From Viscum album (lineage: Eukaryota; Streptophyta; Magnoliopsida; Santalales; Viscaceae): DNA of 64,000 nt. The stretch spans positions 368,728,067 through 368,792,066 of the forward strand of contig OY728157.1 in assembly GCA_963277665.1 (NCBI GenBank), given 5' to 3'. This document shows, piece after piece, positions 12,361 through 24,815 of this stretch (position 1 is the stretch's first letter; every line of letters starts with the position of its first letter). The notes beneath the pieces were generated by a model that made no database searches, was not told the DNA's origin, and worked only from the letters and a program-made list of their open reading frames with translations. The translations under genes and the position numbers were made by a program.

Positions 12361-12588
12361 GTGCATACGTACAACTTACCGTCTCCACGTCGTGGTGTAA
12401 TTGTTGTTCAAAACATTATTATTTGGATGGGTATGATAATGATGTGTAATTGATGTAAATAATTAATATAACTTGATAATTATTCTGTATATATGATATA
12501 CCATCCAATTATATATTATTTTATTATCAAAAAAATGATATTGTCTCTCGTGCGTACGTACGGACTACCGTCTCCACAAACACGATGA
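12361..12588 (+). repeat. About-190-bp spaced motif pair, A 5' LTR
   Basis: GTGCATACGTACAACTTACC-type copy at 12361 and TGCGTACGTACGGACTACCG-type copy at 12550, each followed by TCTCCAC and a GTG/GATGAG end. The surrounding units are degenerate tandem repeats of about 189 bp. A possible third, weaker unit lies near 12740 (AACACCCGAAACGACG). The same arrangement occurs in the other LTR families here. Confidence 0.6.
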
Positions 12589-13877
12589 GATTCATTCCCC
12601 ATCGTATCCATGCAAGTCTAATTATCATTTTATGATTAAAATAATTTATAAGGACTTTATATAATTCTATATGTTAATAAGATAAAACCTATCCATAATA
12701 AACATGACTTATGTAATAAAACATATAAAATAAAACGAGTAAGTTAACACCCGAAACGACGATAATACTAAGACATTATTAACAAAGCAATGTTAAAAGA
12801 TCATATATGATATCATATTAATATATATGATTCTTTTATAACTTAATAATTATTATTTCACCATTATATAAAAGGTTAACCAACCCTCAACCAAGTAAAA
12901 TTACAAGGTAAGGGTTTATTTCACAATCTCTTCATTATCCGAGGTTGTTTATATGTAATTATCTAATCGGACCTCTTTATCATCCACATCCATGTTTCAT
13001 AAAAATGTTTTTCAAAAAATTCTTACTATTTTACATAATATGGGTTAAAGTCATTTATACACTATTTTTACTTTTTATAATAATTTTATAAAATAATCTT
13101 TCTGTCATTTTCTAAACAAGGTCCTTTTTGACCTTTTGAACAGAATTAAGGTAATAATGTTTTTTTAACTTATACGGAGGGTGCGGCTATTTTACACCTT
13201 TATAAAATCGATGATGCTTCCCTTACAAGCTTATAAGAATTTTTGAAAGTAAATGTTCTATTGTATAATATGTGACCTTTAAATTATTTTAAAATTATTA
13301 TTTTAAGAATTAGTGAAAGGTACTCTTTATTAAGATCAGAATTTTAATTATTTTAAAGATTTATCTTTCTAAATCTTTTTAATTAATGTCCATGATTTAA
13401 CAATTATTTTAAGTATTTATTTTTATGTACGGGAATGTTTTGAAATGATATTTCTTTTCAAAAGTTTCAAAGTGGTGTGGGACACTTTGATCCAAAAATC
13501 TCTTTTAAATTACTTCCTTTATAAATGTGTGACTTTTAAATGATTTCAAAAAAGAGATATTTCTCTCAAATAGTTTTGATTTCATCTATGACAACATCCT
13601 ATGATGGATTTTAAGCATATTGGAAGTTGATTTATTATGATACAAAACATCCACATTGTATTGAAGGTTTGGTGATATGTTTTACTATGGATGTGTTATT
13701 TCTATACCATTCATGGTTTATGGAGAAAGTATTGAAATTTCTTATTCTAGTTTTAATACGAATATTTTTGTTATCTTTAAACCTGTTCACCTGAGGAATT
13801 AATTGGACTTAATAATTGATGGGTGGAGCCCTCTATAGCTCCTCGATTCATCAGTAGGTCTCATGAGACAAACTAGT

Positions 13878-13935
13878 GTCTTGGCACAAGGCCTTGACAA
13901 AATCTTATTTGTAGTCTTGGCATGAGGCCTTGACT
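13878..13935 (+). repeat. Short direct duplication in A 5' LTR
   Basis: GTCTTGGCACAAGGCCTTGA and GTCTTGGCATGAGGCCTTGA occur in tandem 37-38 bases apart. Equivalent pairs are in the other A and B LTRs near 20539, 23739 and 32486, so the duplication predates the split of A and B. Confidence 0.6.
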
Positions 13936-14441
13936 ATGTGGTTATGAAAGTCTGTCATTATGCATTACATCATTATAAAAGTGGTTATTGATATTTCATG
14001 TGATTATTCTACTAGTAGAATATCCATGTGAATAAGTAAACTGAATTATTTCAATTTATTTTTTCCATGTTATGCTGTAGTTCAAGTTTAAATGGATTTT
14101 GTTTTAGTTATGCATTGCCTTAAATGTTTATGTTTATTTAAGAAAGTTTCTGCTATATTGTTATCCTTACTGAGCATCTCAGCTCACCCCTTTCAATGTT
14201 TTATTTTTTCCAGGATTTAAAGAAGTATTTTATGAATGATCTGAAAGGACAGCATGAGGGAATATGAAGACAATATTTTGTTGTAGTTTTTCACTTTATT
14301 ATGTAATGTAAGACTTATGAATGTATCTAGTGTTTCCAAAAATTCTAAACTAATCGGTCTTTCAAGACTTGATCTTTTTTATCATTCCAATGTTTTGTAA
14401 TAATGCACTGACTCTGGGTAACTGGGGTCGGGGCATTACAG

Positions 14442-14454
14442 TTTGTATCAGAGT
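14442..14454 (+). promoter_or_regulatory. Primer binding site of element A
   Basis: TTTGTATCAGAGT lies one base after the 5' LTR. It resembles the common plant site TTGGTATCAGAGC, complementary to the 3' end of initiator Met-tRNA, where minus-strand DNA synthesis begins. Two or three positions have changed. Confidence 0.75.
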
Positions 14455-14941
14455 AAGTTTTGTACAAACCATGGAAGCTAGATTTAGATAAACTCTGATT
14501 AGAGCACATAGACCTAAGATGGACTTTGAGGATTAGTGTAGAATAAATTCCAAGAATATTGGTATTGTATAGATTTTGTGAGTTTTCCATGAAATACATC
14601 TCTGTCTGGATACGATCAGGTAGAGGCGGCTCTATCACAGATGTACCTAGGGGTAAAACCCGAAAACACTACATCGAGCTAGACTCGAATGGGAACTAGT
14701 GCACAACAAAGGGCTTTGCTGCACTCATGGTTACGAAACTCCTGGGGGATATGCTTAGGATAATTCTCATTTTCTTTAAAAACCATTATGATGGTTTTAT
14801 GAGTATATACTTCCTCAAAGAAGACATTTTTATGATTATGGATTATATCCATAAACTGTTCAATTTATGATAAGTGTTTTAAAAGTTTGGATTTTTGTAT
14901 TGCGATTCATAAACTAATATAGTGTATTCCATTGTTTAGAA

Positions 14942-16015
14942 ATGGCGCCTAGTGGATGAAAATGGAAACCGTATCAATGCACGCACTCTATGTAGGGATT
15001 TCCCTCCTGATCAAGATAATTATAGTGGTGTTTTTGATGAAACTGGTGTTGATCATCTAATCAACATACTGGGACAACTCACTCAGGTTATGAATAATAA
15101 CCTTACCCATATGGAGCACCCCGATCCGCAGCGTGGAGGATCAATGTTAGATCGCTTCATGGGGAAACAACCATCAACATTGAATGGGGGTACAAATCCA
15201 CTAGTAGTTGAGCAATGGATAAGTTCCTTAGATAAAATTGTTTCATCTTTGGGGAGTAGTGAAAGGGAAAAGGTTATCATGGAAGTTTACAACCTCACTG
15301 GAGATTCTGATAAATGGTGGTCATTAATTCAAAACACAAAGGGTGATGAAGAAGTATCAAGTATGTAATAGAGGGAGTTTAAGGATATTTTCAAAGAAAA
15401 ATACTTTCCTCATGACCATCGAGCAGATATTGAAAGGAAATTTCTCAGTCTGAGGCAAAAGAAGGATGAGAATGTCGCAAAGTATGAAGCTAAATTTTCT
15501 AGGTTAGAAAAGAATGAAACGGATTATATACATAACCTGAGGAGTAAGATTGATCGTTCCTTTTTTGGGTTAAAACCATTTTTTCATCGAGAATTAGTCT
15601 CACAATCTTTCTCGTCATATGAAGACATTGTCTCATGTGCTATAAAGACAGAAAAGGAATTCTCTAAATCATATGACAATAATGTAAAACAAGAGAAGAA
15701 GAGAACGATAGAACAAGATATATATAAAGGGAAAAATGGAAAAGAAGGATTTTCCATTATGTGATAATTCTGGGAAGAAACACCCCAGTACTTTCCTAAA
15801 AGGAATGGGAGTTTGTTACAAATGTGGAGAAAAATCTCACCTGGCTCGCGATTGAAAGGGAAAGAAAGATGTTGTCAATGTTGAATGGTAAAATTGTAGA
15901 GAAATGGGGCATTATGCGAATTAATACCCTAAGCATGATGGAAACTTACCTTAGAAAAGTCCAAGGGATCAAGGCCAATCTTATTTTGTTTCTACAGTTG
16001 AAGTGGTATAATTAA
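14942..16015 (+). pseudogene. gag: Element A gag (broken)
   Basis: Gag packages the element RNA. The original start is probably the ATG at 14942 (MAPSG), as in B (MFPSG), but a 1-base shift follows, and the main frame is open from 14952 to 15365. It then continues in the same frame through adjacent stops (15366-15371) to 15764. The retrotransposon gag core is visible: WISSLDKIVSSL, then TGDSDKWWSLIQNT near 15300, KYFPHDHRADIERKFLSL, and LKPFFHRELVSQSFSSYED. Two zinc knuckles follow: CYKCGEKSHLARD (about 15815-15855), with a stop in place of the last Cys, and NCREMGHYAN (about 15893). No pol follows. Confidence 0.85.
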
Positions 16016-17070
16016 TGTATTTGTGTTTTTGGACTCAAGGATTATATTATGGTTATAAGAATAATGTGATATATATTAGGATTGTACTGTAGTACTTGTG
16101 TTTTTTCATTAATATATTAATATGACTAATGTTATCATATTTTCAGCATGTGACAATAAGATAAACTTTATTTTTTCTTGGGAATCTGATGTGACAATTG
16201 ATTTTGTAATTTAGATACCTTTTACAGAGAGTCTGGACAGAGGTACTTTGGATAACTGTAATGTTTGGAGTGGATTAAGATGAACTTTGGATAATATTTT
16301 TTAAGGTTAAAATAATTATTATGATAAATTTTTGTAATATTATGATACTGTAGTTTTAGTAAATGGACAACCTAAAGGTCAGGCAATAACCTGTCATGTC
16401 GGACAAAGCTGTAGGAATCAAACCTACAACCATAGTGTGATAGGCCTTTATAACCCACCACTAGCCTACAAGAAGTACTTGGTCATTACAAAGTATTTTT
16501 ATTCATTTTAATGGTATATGTTAATATTTGGATCCTTATACGATTAGGATAAATATAATATTTTTTAGTTCTATTATCTTTTGGAGTGAAAGATGAGTTT
16601 GTGGTAGAAATTAGTTGAAGGATTAAACTCTACTTGTCAACTGTATATATATATATATATATATTTCACTTATTCTATGAAGAAACTAATTAATAAAAAT
16701 TAGGTAAGGGATCTTATAACCAAAAATGTGTTATCCTAATACCTTATGGTTTTTTGAACCAATGATATTTTAAATCATCATAGTTTGATGGCTTTGAGGC
16801 CCTCAATTCTACAATTGTGTGTGACTGATGACCTCAATCACTCCCAATAAATATTTATGTCTTCACTCTAATTATGTGTCTCTAATTTCCACTAATGTTC
16901 TCAAAATAGAGATCATCATTTGGTGGTGACCCTTTCATTTCTCTTTTCCTATTATTAAGACTAAATTTTATTAACCCAATATCTGATGTGCGTTTTCCGA
17001 CAAAGATATTTTCTATTTTCAACCTTTTATTTTCTAAGAACAATTTCAAATTGCGAGGATGAAATTTATT
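16016..17070 (+). other. Element A internal tail without coding content
   Basis: About 1.05 kb between gag and the polypurine tract. No protease, reverse transcriptase, RNase H or integrase motif was found in any frame, and no open frame resembles a known family. It contains a (TA)n run at 16644-16664 and, near 17035-17060, AAATTGCGAGGATGAAAT, a sequence of the type often seen just before the PPT in plant LTR elements. Confidence 0.6.
16644..16664. repeat. (TA)n microsatellite
   Basis: About ten TA units in the A internal tail. Confidence 0.9.
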
Positions 17071-17084
17071 GAAGGAGGGGAGAA
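17071..17084 (+). promoter_or_regulatory. Polypurine tract of element A
   Basis: GAAGGAGGGGAGAA directly precedes the 3' LTR. It would prime plus-strand DNA synthesis. All bases are purines. Confidence 0.85.
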
Positions 17085-20000
17085 TGTAACACCCCATGAT
17101 TCCATGGTACGTTTCCCTTTGAATAATGAAATATCTTTCATTGTACGCAGCATCGAGATTCTAACACACCGCGACTAGTCAAAGTACTCGTTATGAATAG
17201 TAGCACCCACCTTTTGAAATTTTATAAATTTTATCTCTCAAAATGGACTTAATTTTTGGATTCAGAATATCGAAATTATCCTAGGGTAAAATTTTGGTAC
17301 TTCTCAGATAACTTTTATATTTTTATGAATAGTAAAAATTACTAAATTTCAATTAAATACAAATTTTTTAACCAAAATAATTAAGAGTGATAAATTATGA
17401 ATTTCAGTGGTTTTGAAGTATATTTATAATATACTTTGCCAATTTAATACAATTTTGGTCATTGGACATAATTTCACATATAAACCGGACATAAAAAAGT
17501 GTCAATCTTTTGATAGTTATTATCTCTTAAAAACACGCTTTTTTGTTTTAAAAACGGGAATTAATTTTAAATTAATTTCTTCCACTTCATTGTATTGAAT
17601 TTAGAAAAATTTATTCCATATTTAGAATCAGAAGGTCCAAATTTTGTAAATAGGGAACTTTTATTTTTAGACATTTTGAATAATTACTTCGGTAAATATT
17701 TTATTTACTACGGTTAAAGGGTAAATCCAATAAATAAGGGTAAACAATAATATTATAATAATAATAATTTACCATAAAACGTGTTATAACCCTATTGGTT
17801 GATACGTGTCCGACAATGGGAATCTTTTGGTCGATTTGTGGACCCCATGGAGCCACTTGAAGATGATTAGGACACATTATATTAATAAAGTTAAAGTAAA
17901 TACAAATGTGACACAAGCATATATCTTTTAGCAAAAAAATTTTACATTGGGTTATATATTTTATCTTTTCAACTATAAATATTCATTAGAAATATAAATA
18001 TATTTTCTACCTAATGGTATTTTATTAATAATTTGTAGACATTGAATAATTAAATTTATTTATGACACAATAATGATGTAGTATTTTCCTTATTAATGAA
18101 AGAATCAAACAATTGGTATTATAAATGTTAAAATAAATATAATTTGATGTTTTTGATGACATACAAAAATTTTATTGGTTAATATGAAATTTTAGGATTT
18201 ATGAAATGGATATGGATCGAATAAATAATGTTTTTATGAGTTTAAAAAAATCAATTATTTAATAGTGTCAAAATTGACATTAATGAATTTTTAAAACAAA
18301 TATTATATTATTAATTGATATTCTATTCATAAAAATCTAAGGTTCGGCCAAAAGGATTATATCATGATAGTTTTATCATTAATGGACCACTTGGGTGGTC
18401 TCTTGTATGTATATAGTACGTTTATTAACTATATAATATAAAAATACAAAGTGACATGGTAAATGTCATACTAATTAACTAAGAGTTAAAATTAAAAGAT
18501 AAGGTTAATATAATAACCCAAACCTGTCTAAAATCTATTAGTTGAAAGGATTTCGACCCATCCCCACCTTAGACTTTGAATAATCCAATTTGGAGCCATT
18601 ATGAACCGAATATGAATTTATTATAAATTAATACTTTAAGTTTTTTCTAAAGAGCCCAACCTCCCCCTTATAAAAGGACAACACTTCTAACCAATTCTTC
18701 ATACCTTCAAAGCCATTTGGTTCAGCGAACCTCTTCCCAAATACCATCTATAATATAATCCCTTAATCATAGAAGCCTAAATTTAGTCATAAATCCTACC
18801 TAAGGATCCCTTTTGATCAAATCAAAAGGAAGAACTCAAAGAAGAGGTAACGTTTTCACCACCCTCTTTCAAGTTCCATTCATCTTCAAATTCTTCCTTC
18901 TTTGTTACTTCCATTATAAAATAATAACCCCAGTATCTTATATATAATGAGATGTTATTATAAATATGGTACAACCATATTCAGTATTCTATCCATCCTT
19001 TGAATGACGTCTCACGATACGTGCGTACGTACGGCTTACCGTCTCCACGTCATGGTGTAATTGTTATTCAAAACATTATTATTTGGATGGGTATGATAAT
19101 TATGTATAATTTATATAAATAATAAATATAACTTGATAATTATTCTTTATATATGATATAACATCCAATTAAATATTATTTTAATATCAAAATAATGATA
19201 TTGTCGCTTGTGCGTACGTACGGACTACCGTCTTCACGAACACGGTGAGATTCATTCCCCATCATATCCATGAAAGTTTAATTCTCATTTGATGATTAAA
19301 AATAATGTTTACGGACTTGATATCATTATTTATATTAATAAGATACAACCTATCCTTAAAAAAGATGACTTATGTAACAAAACATATAAAAGAAAAAAAG
19401 TAAGTTAACACTCGAAATGACGATAATACTAAGACATTATTAACAAAGCAATGTTAAAAGATCATATATGATATCATATTAATGTATATGATTCTTTACA
19501 ATTTAATAATAGTTATTTCACCATTATACAGGAGGTTGAACTACCCTCAACGAAGGAAAAGTACACGGTAAGGGTTTATTTTTCAATCTCTTCATTATCC
19601 GAGGTTGTTTATACGTAACTATCTACTAGGACCTCTTTATCATCCACATCCGTGTTTCTTAAAAATGTTTTTCAAAACATTCTTACAATTTTACGGAATA
19701 TGGGTTCAATTCATTTATACCCTTGTTTGAATTTTTATAGGAAGTTTATAAAATAATATTTCCGTCGTTTTCCAGACAAGGTCCTTTTAATCGTTTCAAT
19801 AGAATTAAGGTAAGAATGTTTTTTTAACTTATACAGAGGGTGCGGCTATTTTCCGCCGTTATAAAATCATTGAAGCTTCCCTTACAAAATTATAAGAATA
19901 TATTGAAATTAAATGTTCTATTTTATAAATATGTTACCTTTAAATGATTTCAAAATGAATATTTTAAGAATTTGTGAAAGGTACTCTTTAACAAGATCAG

Positions 20001-21102
20001 AATTTGAAATGTCTTAAAGATTTATCATTCTAAATATTTTTAATTAATGTCCATGTTTTCAAATTGATTTTAAGGATTTATTTATATGGACATGAATTTT
20101 TTGAAATTATATTTATTTTAAAAAGTTTCAAAGTGGTATGGGACACTTCGATTCAAAAATCCCCTTTAAATTACTTCCTTTATAAATGTGTGACTTTACA
20201 ATGATTTCAAAAAAGAGATATTTCTCTCAAATAGTTTTGATTTCATCTATGAGAACATCCTTTGATGGATTTTAAGAATATTTGAAGTTACTTTATTATG
20301 ATACCAAACTTCCATATTGTATTGAAGGTTTTGTGATATGTTTGACTATTTATGTGTTATTTCTATACCATTCATGGTTTATGGAGAAAGTATTGACATT
20401 TTGTATGCTAGTTTTAATATGGATGTTTATGTTATGTTTAAACCTGTTCATATAAGGAATGAATTGGACTTAATAAGTGACGGGTGGAGCCCGTTATAGC
20501 TTCTTGATGCATCAATATATCTCATGAGAAAAACTAGTGTCTTGGCATAAGGCATTGACAAAATCTTATTTGTAGTCTTGGCACGAGGCCTTGACTATGT
20601 GGTTATGATAGTCTGGCATTATGAATTCCATCATTATGAAAGTGGTTATTGATATTGAATGTGATTATTAGACTAGTATAATATCCATGTGAATACATAA
20701 ATCGAACTATTTTAGTTTATTTTTTCCATGTTATGTTGAAGTTCATGTTTAAAAGGCCTTTGTTTTATTTATGCATTGCCTTAAATGTTTATGTTTATTT
20801 TAGAAAGTTTCTGCTATATTGTTATCCTTACTGAGCATCTGAGCTCACCCCTTTCAATGTTTTATTTTTCCCAAGATGTGAAGAAGTATTTTATGAATAA
20901 CCTACAGGGATAGTATGAGGGAATATGAAGACAAGATTTTGTTGTAGTTTTTCACTTTATTATGTAATGTAAGACTCATGAATGTATCTAGTGTTTCCAA
21001 GGCTACTAAACTAATTGGTCTTTTAGGACTTGATCTCTTGTGATCATTCCAATGTTATGTAATAATGCATCGACTCTGGGTAACTTGGGTCGGGGAGTTA
21101 CA
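17085..21102 (+). mobile_element. Element A 3' LTR
   Basis: TGTAACACCCCATG to GGGAGTTACA, 4018 bp, colinear with 10420-14440. TATA box at 18669-18675; perfect nine-pair stem-loop at 18809-18829; spaced motifs at 19021-19056 and 19210-19248; direct duplication near 20539-20595. It is followed by tggtt and then the interrupted B LTR. Confidence 0.88.
18669..18675 (+). promoter_or_regulatory. TATA box of A 3' LTR
   Basis: TATAAAA in CCCCCTTATAAAAGGACAAC, equivalent to 12009 in the 5' LTR. From here transcription could run outward into the B LTR. Confidence 0.6.
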
Positions 21103-21107
21103 TGGTT

Positions 21108-24100
21108 GAAATCAGTAAGTAAAACGTGGTTCAATGAGATGAAAATAATTTTTGGTGAATAGTAACCTTTTACTTTTATTTACCACGGTGAAAAGTAAAT
21201 TGTTTAATTAAGGGTAAAAATGATATTATTATTACCCTAAAATAAGTCCTAATTCTATTGGATAAGTATAATTCGACCAAAAACAACCTTAGGAATAAAA
21301 TATGAACCTCTTTGATCCACATGGATTATATTAGGACATTTATTATTATTTAATTAAATGAATAATTAAAAGAGTTAAAAACAAATTACAATAACTAAAA
21401 CATTATTAATATAGGGTTACACATAATATAAATTATACTATAAATATTCATTAGAAATATAAAACGATTTCCTACATAATGGTATCTTATTTATATTTTT
21501 AGACATTATATAATTTAATTTATTTATGACATACTGATGATGCAGTAATTACCTAATTAATGAAATATTAAAATAATTGATATTATAAATATCGAATAAA
21601 TGTAATTTGTGACATTTTATGAATTAAAATAATTTTATAGGTAAATATTATATATCAGGGCTGGTTAGATGAATTTTGTTCAAAGCAATAATGCTGTTAT
21701 GAATTAAAAAAATACCAAATGGTGTCAAAATTGACCTAAAGTTTTTATAAAACAAATTTATATTATTAATTGATATTATATTTCTAAAAATATACATTTC
21801 GGCCAAAAGACTTATATAATTATAGGTCTATCATTAATGAACAATTTTGGGTTCTCTTGTAAGTATATAGTATGTTTTTTAACCATATAATATAAAAATA
21901 CAAAGAGACATGGTAAATGTCAAACTATTTAACTAAGAGTTAAATCTAAAAGATAAAGTTAATATAGTGACCCAAATCTATCTAAAACAAATTCTTTGAG
22001 TGGTTTACAACCCATAACCACCTTATCCTTTAAATAATCCACTTTTGAGCCATTATAAATCGAATATTATTTTATTATAAAATAATATTTCTAACTTTTC
22101 CTAAGGTGCCCCTCACCCCTCTTATAAAAGGGAACTCTCACTTCTCTCTAATTCACACCTTCAAAGACATTTGGATCATCCAAAATATACCAAAATACCC
22201 TCTCAATTGTCCTACCTTCATCTTAGAGGCCTTCATTTAGTTATAAAGACAACCTAAAGAGCCCTTTTGATCAAATCAAAAGGAAGAACCTGAAGAAGAG
22301 GTAATAATTTCACCACCGTATTTCAAGTTCTTTTCTACTTCCACTTCCTTTTTCTTTATTGTTTCCATTCTAAAATAATAACTCCAATATCTTCAATATA
22401 TTTTGATGTTATTATAAATATTTTACAACCAAATTCATTATGCTATCCATCCTTTGAATGACATGTCAGCATACATTTGTGCGTACGTCTTACCATCTCC
22501 ACGTTGTGGTGTAGTTGTTATTCAATACATTATTATTTGGATGGGTATAATAGTGATGTATAATTTATGTAAATAATAAATATAACATGATAATTATTCT
22601 TTATATATGATATACCATACAATAATGTAATATTTTAATATCAAAATAATGATATTATTGCTCATGCGTACGTACGGATTACATTCTCCACGAACGCGAT
22701 GAGATTCATTCCCCATTGTGTCCATTCAAGAATAATTTTCATTTGATGATTAAAAATAATGTTTAAAGACTTTATATCATTCTGGATATGAATAAGATAC
22801 ATCCCATCCATAAAAAATATGACTCACATAATAATGAATATAATGGGAAACGAATCTGTTAACACCTGAAACGACGATAATACTAAGATATTATTATAAA
22901 GCAATGTTAGAATATCATATATGATATCATATTAATGTATATACATCTTGTATAATTTAATAAAAATTATTTAACCATTATAAAGGAGTTCAACCTACCC
23001 TCGACCAAGTAAAATTACAAGGTAATGGTTAATTCTACAATCTCTTCATTATCTGAGGCTGTTTATATGTAATTATCTACTGGGACCTCTTAATCATCCT
23101 CATCCATGTTTCTTAAAAATTTATTTCAAACCATTCTTACTATTTTGTAGACTATGGGTTAAATTCATTTATACCCTTGTTTGACTTTTTATAAGATGTT
23201 TATAAAGGAATATTTCCCTCATTTTCTAAACAAGGTATTTTTTAACCTTTTCGACAAAATTAAGGTAAGAATGTATTTTTTTTAACTTATTCGACGAGTG
23301 TGGATATTTTCCACCATTATAAAATTCGTCGAGGATTACCTTACAAGATTATAAGATTATTTTCAAATAAAATGTTTTCTTTTATAATTATGTGACTTTA
23401 AAATGATTCCAAAAAGTGATATTTCTCTCAAATAGTATTGATTTCATCTATGACAACATCCTTTGATGGATTATAATCCTATTTGAAGTTGATTTATTAT
23501 GATACAAAACTTCCATATTGTATTGAAGGTTTTCTGATATGTTTGACTATGGATGTGTTATTTTTATACCATTCAGGGTTTATAGAGAAAGTATTTACAT
23601 TTCGTATGCTAGTTTTAATATGAATGTTTATGTTATGTTTAAAACGGTTCATATGAGGAATGAATTGGACTTAGTAAGTGATGGTTGGAGCCCTCTATAG
23701 CTCCTAGATGCATCGGTAGGTCTAATGAGACAAACTAGTGTCTTGGAACAAGGCCTTGACCAAATCATATTTGTCGTCTTGGCACAAGGCCTTGAATTTG
23801 TGGTTATGATAGTCTGGCATTATGCATTCCATCAAAATGAAAGTGGTTATTGATATTTCATGTGATTATTTGACTAGTATAATATCCATGAGAATAAGTA
23901 AATGGAATTATTTCATTTTATTTTTTCCATATTATGCTGAAGTTCATGTTTAAAAGTCTTTTCTTTTATTTATACATTTCCTTAAATGTTTATGCTTATT
24001 TATGAAAGTTTCCGCTATGTTGTAATCCTTACTAAGCATCTGAGCTCACCCCTTTTTTATGTTTTATTTTTCCCAGGATGTAAAGAACTATTTTAAAACT

Positions 24101-24315
24101 GACCTGCAGGGATAGTATGAGGGGATATGAGTGTATACTATGGAGACTATGTTATTGTAGTTTTTCACTTTATGATGTAATTTAAGACTTATGAATGTAT
24201 CTAGTGTTTCCAAGGCTACTAAACTAATCAGTCTTTTGAGACTTGATCTTTTGTGATCATGAAAATTATAAGTAATAATGCACCGACTCTGGGTAACTAG
24301 GGTTGGGGAATTATA
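21108..24315 (+). mobile_element. Element B 5' LTR, piece 2
   Basis: It resumes the B LTR interrupted at 10419 and aligns with 29839-33058. TATA box at 22123-22129, stem-loop at 22263-22283, spaced motifs at 22480-22510 and 22664-22701, and the GTCTTGG...AAGGCCTTGA duplication near 23739-23795. The end is GGGGAATTATA where GCGTTACA is expected, so the terminal CA has mutated. Pieces 1 and 2 sum to 3.73 kb, matching the 3' LTR. Confidence 0.86.
22123..22129 (+). promoter_or_regulatory. TATA box of B 5' LTR
   Basis: TATAAAA in CACCCCTCTTATAAAAGGGA; it would have been the promoter for B genomic RNA. Confidence 0.62.
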
Positions 24316-24316
24316 G

Positions 24317-24329
24317 TTGGTATTAGAGG
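24317..24329 (+). promoter_or_regulatory. Primer binding site of element B
   Basis: TTGGTATTAGAGG immediately after the 5' LTR, two differences from the plant initiator Met-tRNA site TTGGTATCAGAGC. This fixes the LTR boundary despite its mutated end. Confidence 0.82.
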
Positions 24330-24815
24330 AAGTTTAGTACAAACCTTGGAAGCTACATTTAGATAATCTCTGATTAGAGCACATATCCCTAAGATAGAAT
24401 TTGAGGATTAGTATAGAAGAACTTCCTAGAATTTTGGTATTTTTGAGATTTTGTGAGTTTTCCAAGCAATACATCCCTTTCTGGATATGAGTAGGTAGAG
24501 GCGGCTCTGGAACAGATGTACCTATGGTTAAAACCCGAAAACACCGCTTCGAGCTAGACACGAATGGGAACTGGTGCACGACAATGGGCCTTGCTACACT
24601 CTTGGTGACGACACTCTTGAGGGATATGCATAAGATAATTATCATTTCTTTACAAAACATTATGAATGGTTTATGAGTAAATACTTCCTTAAAGAATACA
24701 TTCTTTTGATTATAGATTATATCCATAAACTGTTCAATTTATGTTAAGTTTTTTACATGTTTGGATTTATGTATTGGGATTCATAAATAAATCTAGTGTA
24801 TCCCATTGTTTGGAA

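Larger units (their letters stand above)
10420..14440 (+). mobile_element. Element A 5' LTR
   Basis: TGTAACACCCCAAG to GGGCATTACA, 4021 bp, matching 17085-21102 end to end. Landmarks are a U3 box near 10600-10675 (CCTAGGGTAAAATTTTGGTA, GATGAATAGTG), a block at 10833-10912 shared with LTR C, and a TATA box at 12009. A stem-loop lies at 12149-12169, spaced motifs at 12361-12396 and 12550-12588, and a duplicated GTCTTGGCAYRAGGCCTTGA at 13878-13935. A 64-codon open frame at 12153-12347 lies between TATA and the motifs; it is not preserved in the sister LTR and is not called a gene. Confidence 0.88.
10420..21102 (+). mobile_element. Element A: gag-only LTR retrotransposon (TR-GAG-like), nested in B
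   Basis: Two similar LTRs (4021 and 4018 bp) flank a 2.6-kb internal region with primer site, gag and polypurine tract but no protease, reverse transcriptase, RNase H or integrase. Flanks are tagtt (10415-10419) and tggtt (21103-21107), a target duplication with one change. Its gag is close to that of B, and its LTRs have the same ends and many shared blocks. It therefore looks like a non-autonomous relative moved by enzymes of an autonomous element. The two LTRs differ at about 13% over the first 125 bp by eye. Loss of pol after insertion cannot be ruled out. Confidence 0.85.

Noticed and set aside
14345..14638. 97-codon minus-strand frame across the A LTR end and PBS
   Set aside because: It spans a retrotransposon LTR boundary and reads antisense to the element; a similar frame at 24334-24726 exists only because B has the same sequence. 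No protein family is suggested.
17407..17934. Two frames in the A 3' LTR
   Set aside because: They lie in U3 sequence; the 5' LTR copy does not keep them open, and they have no family features.
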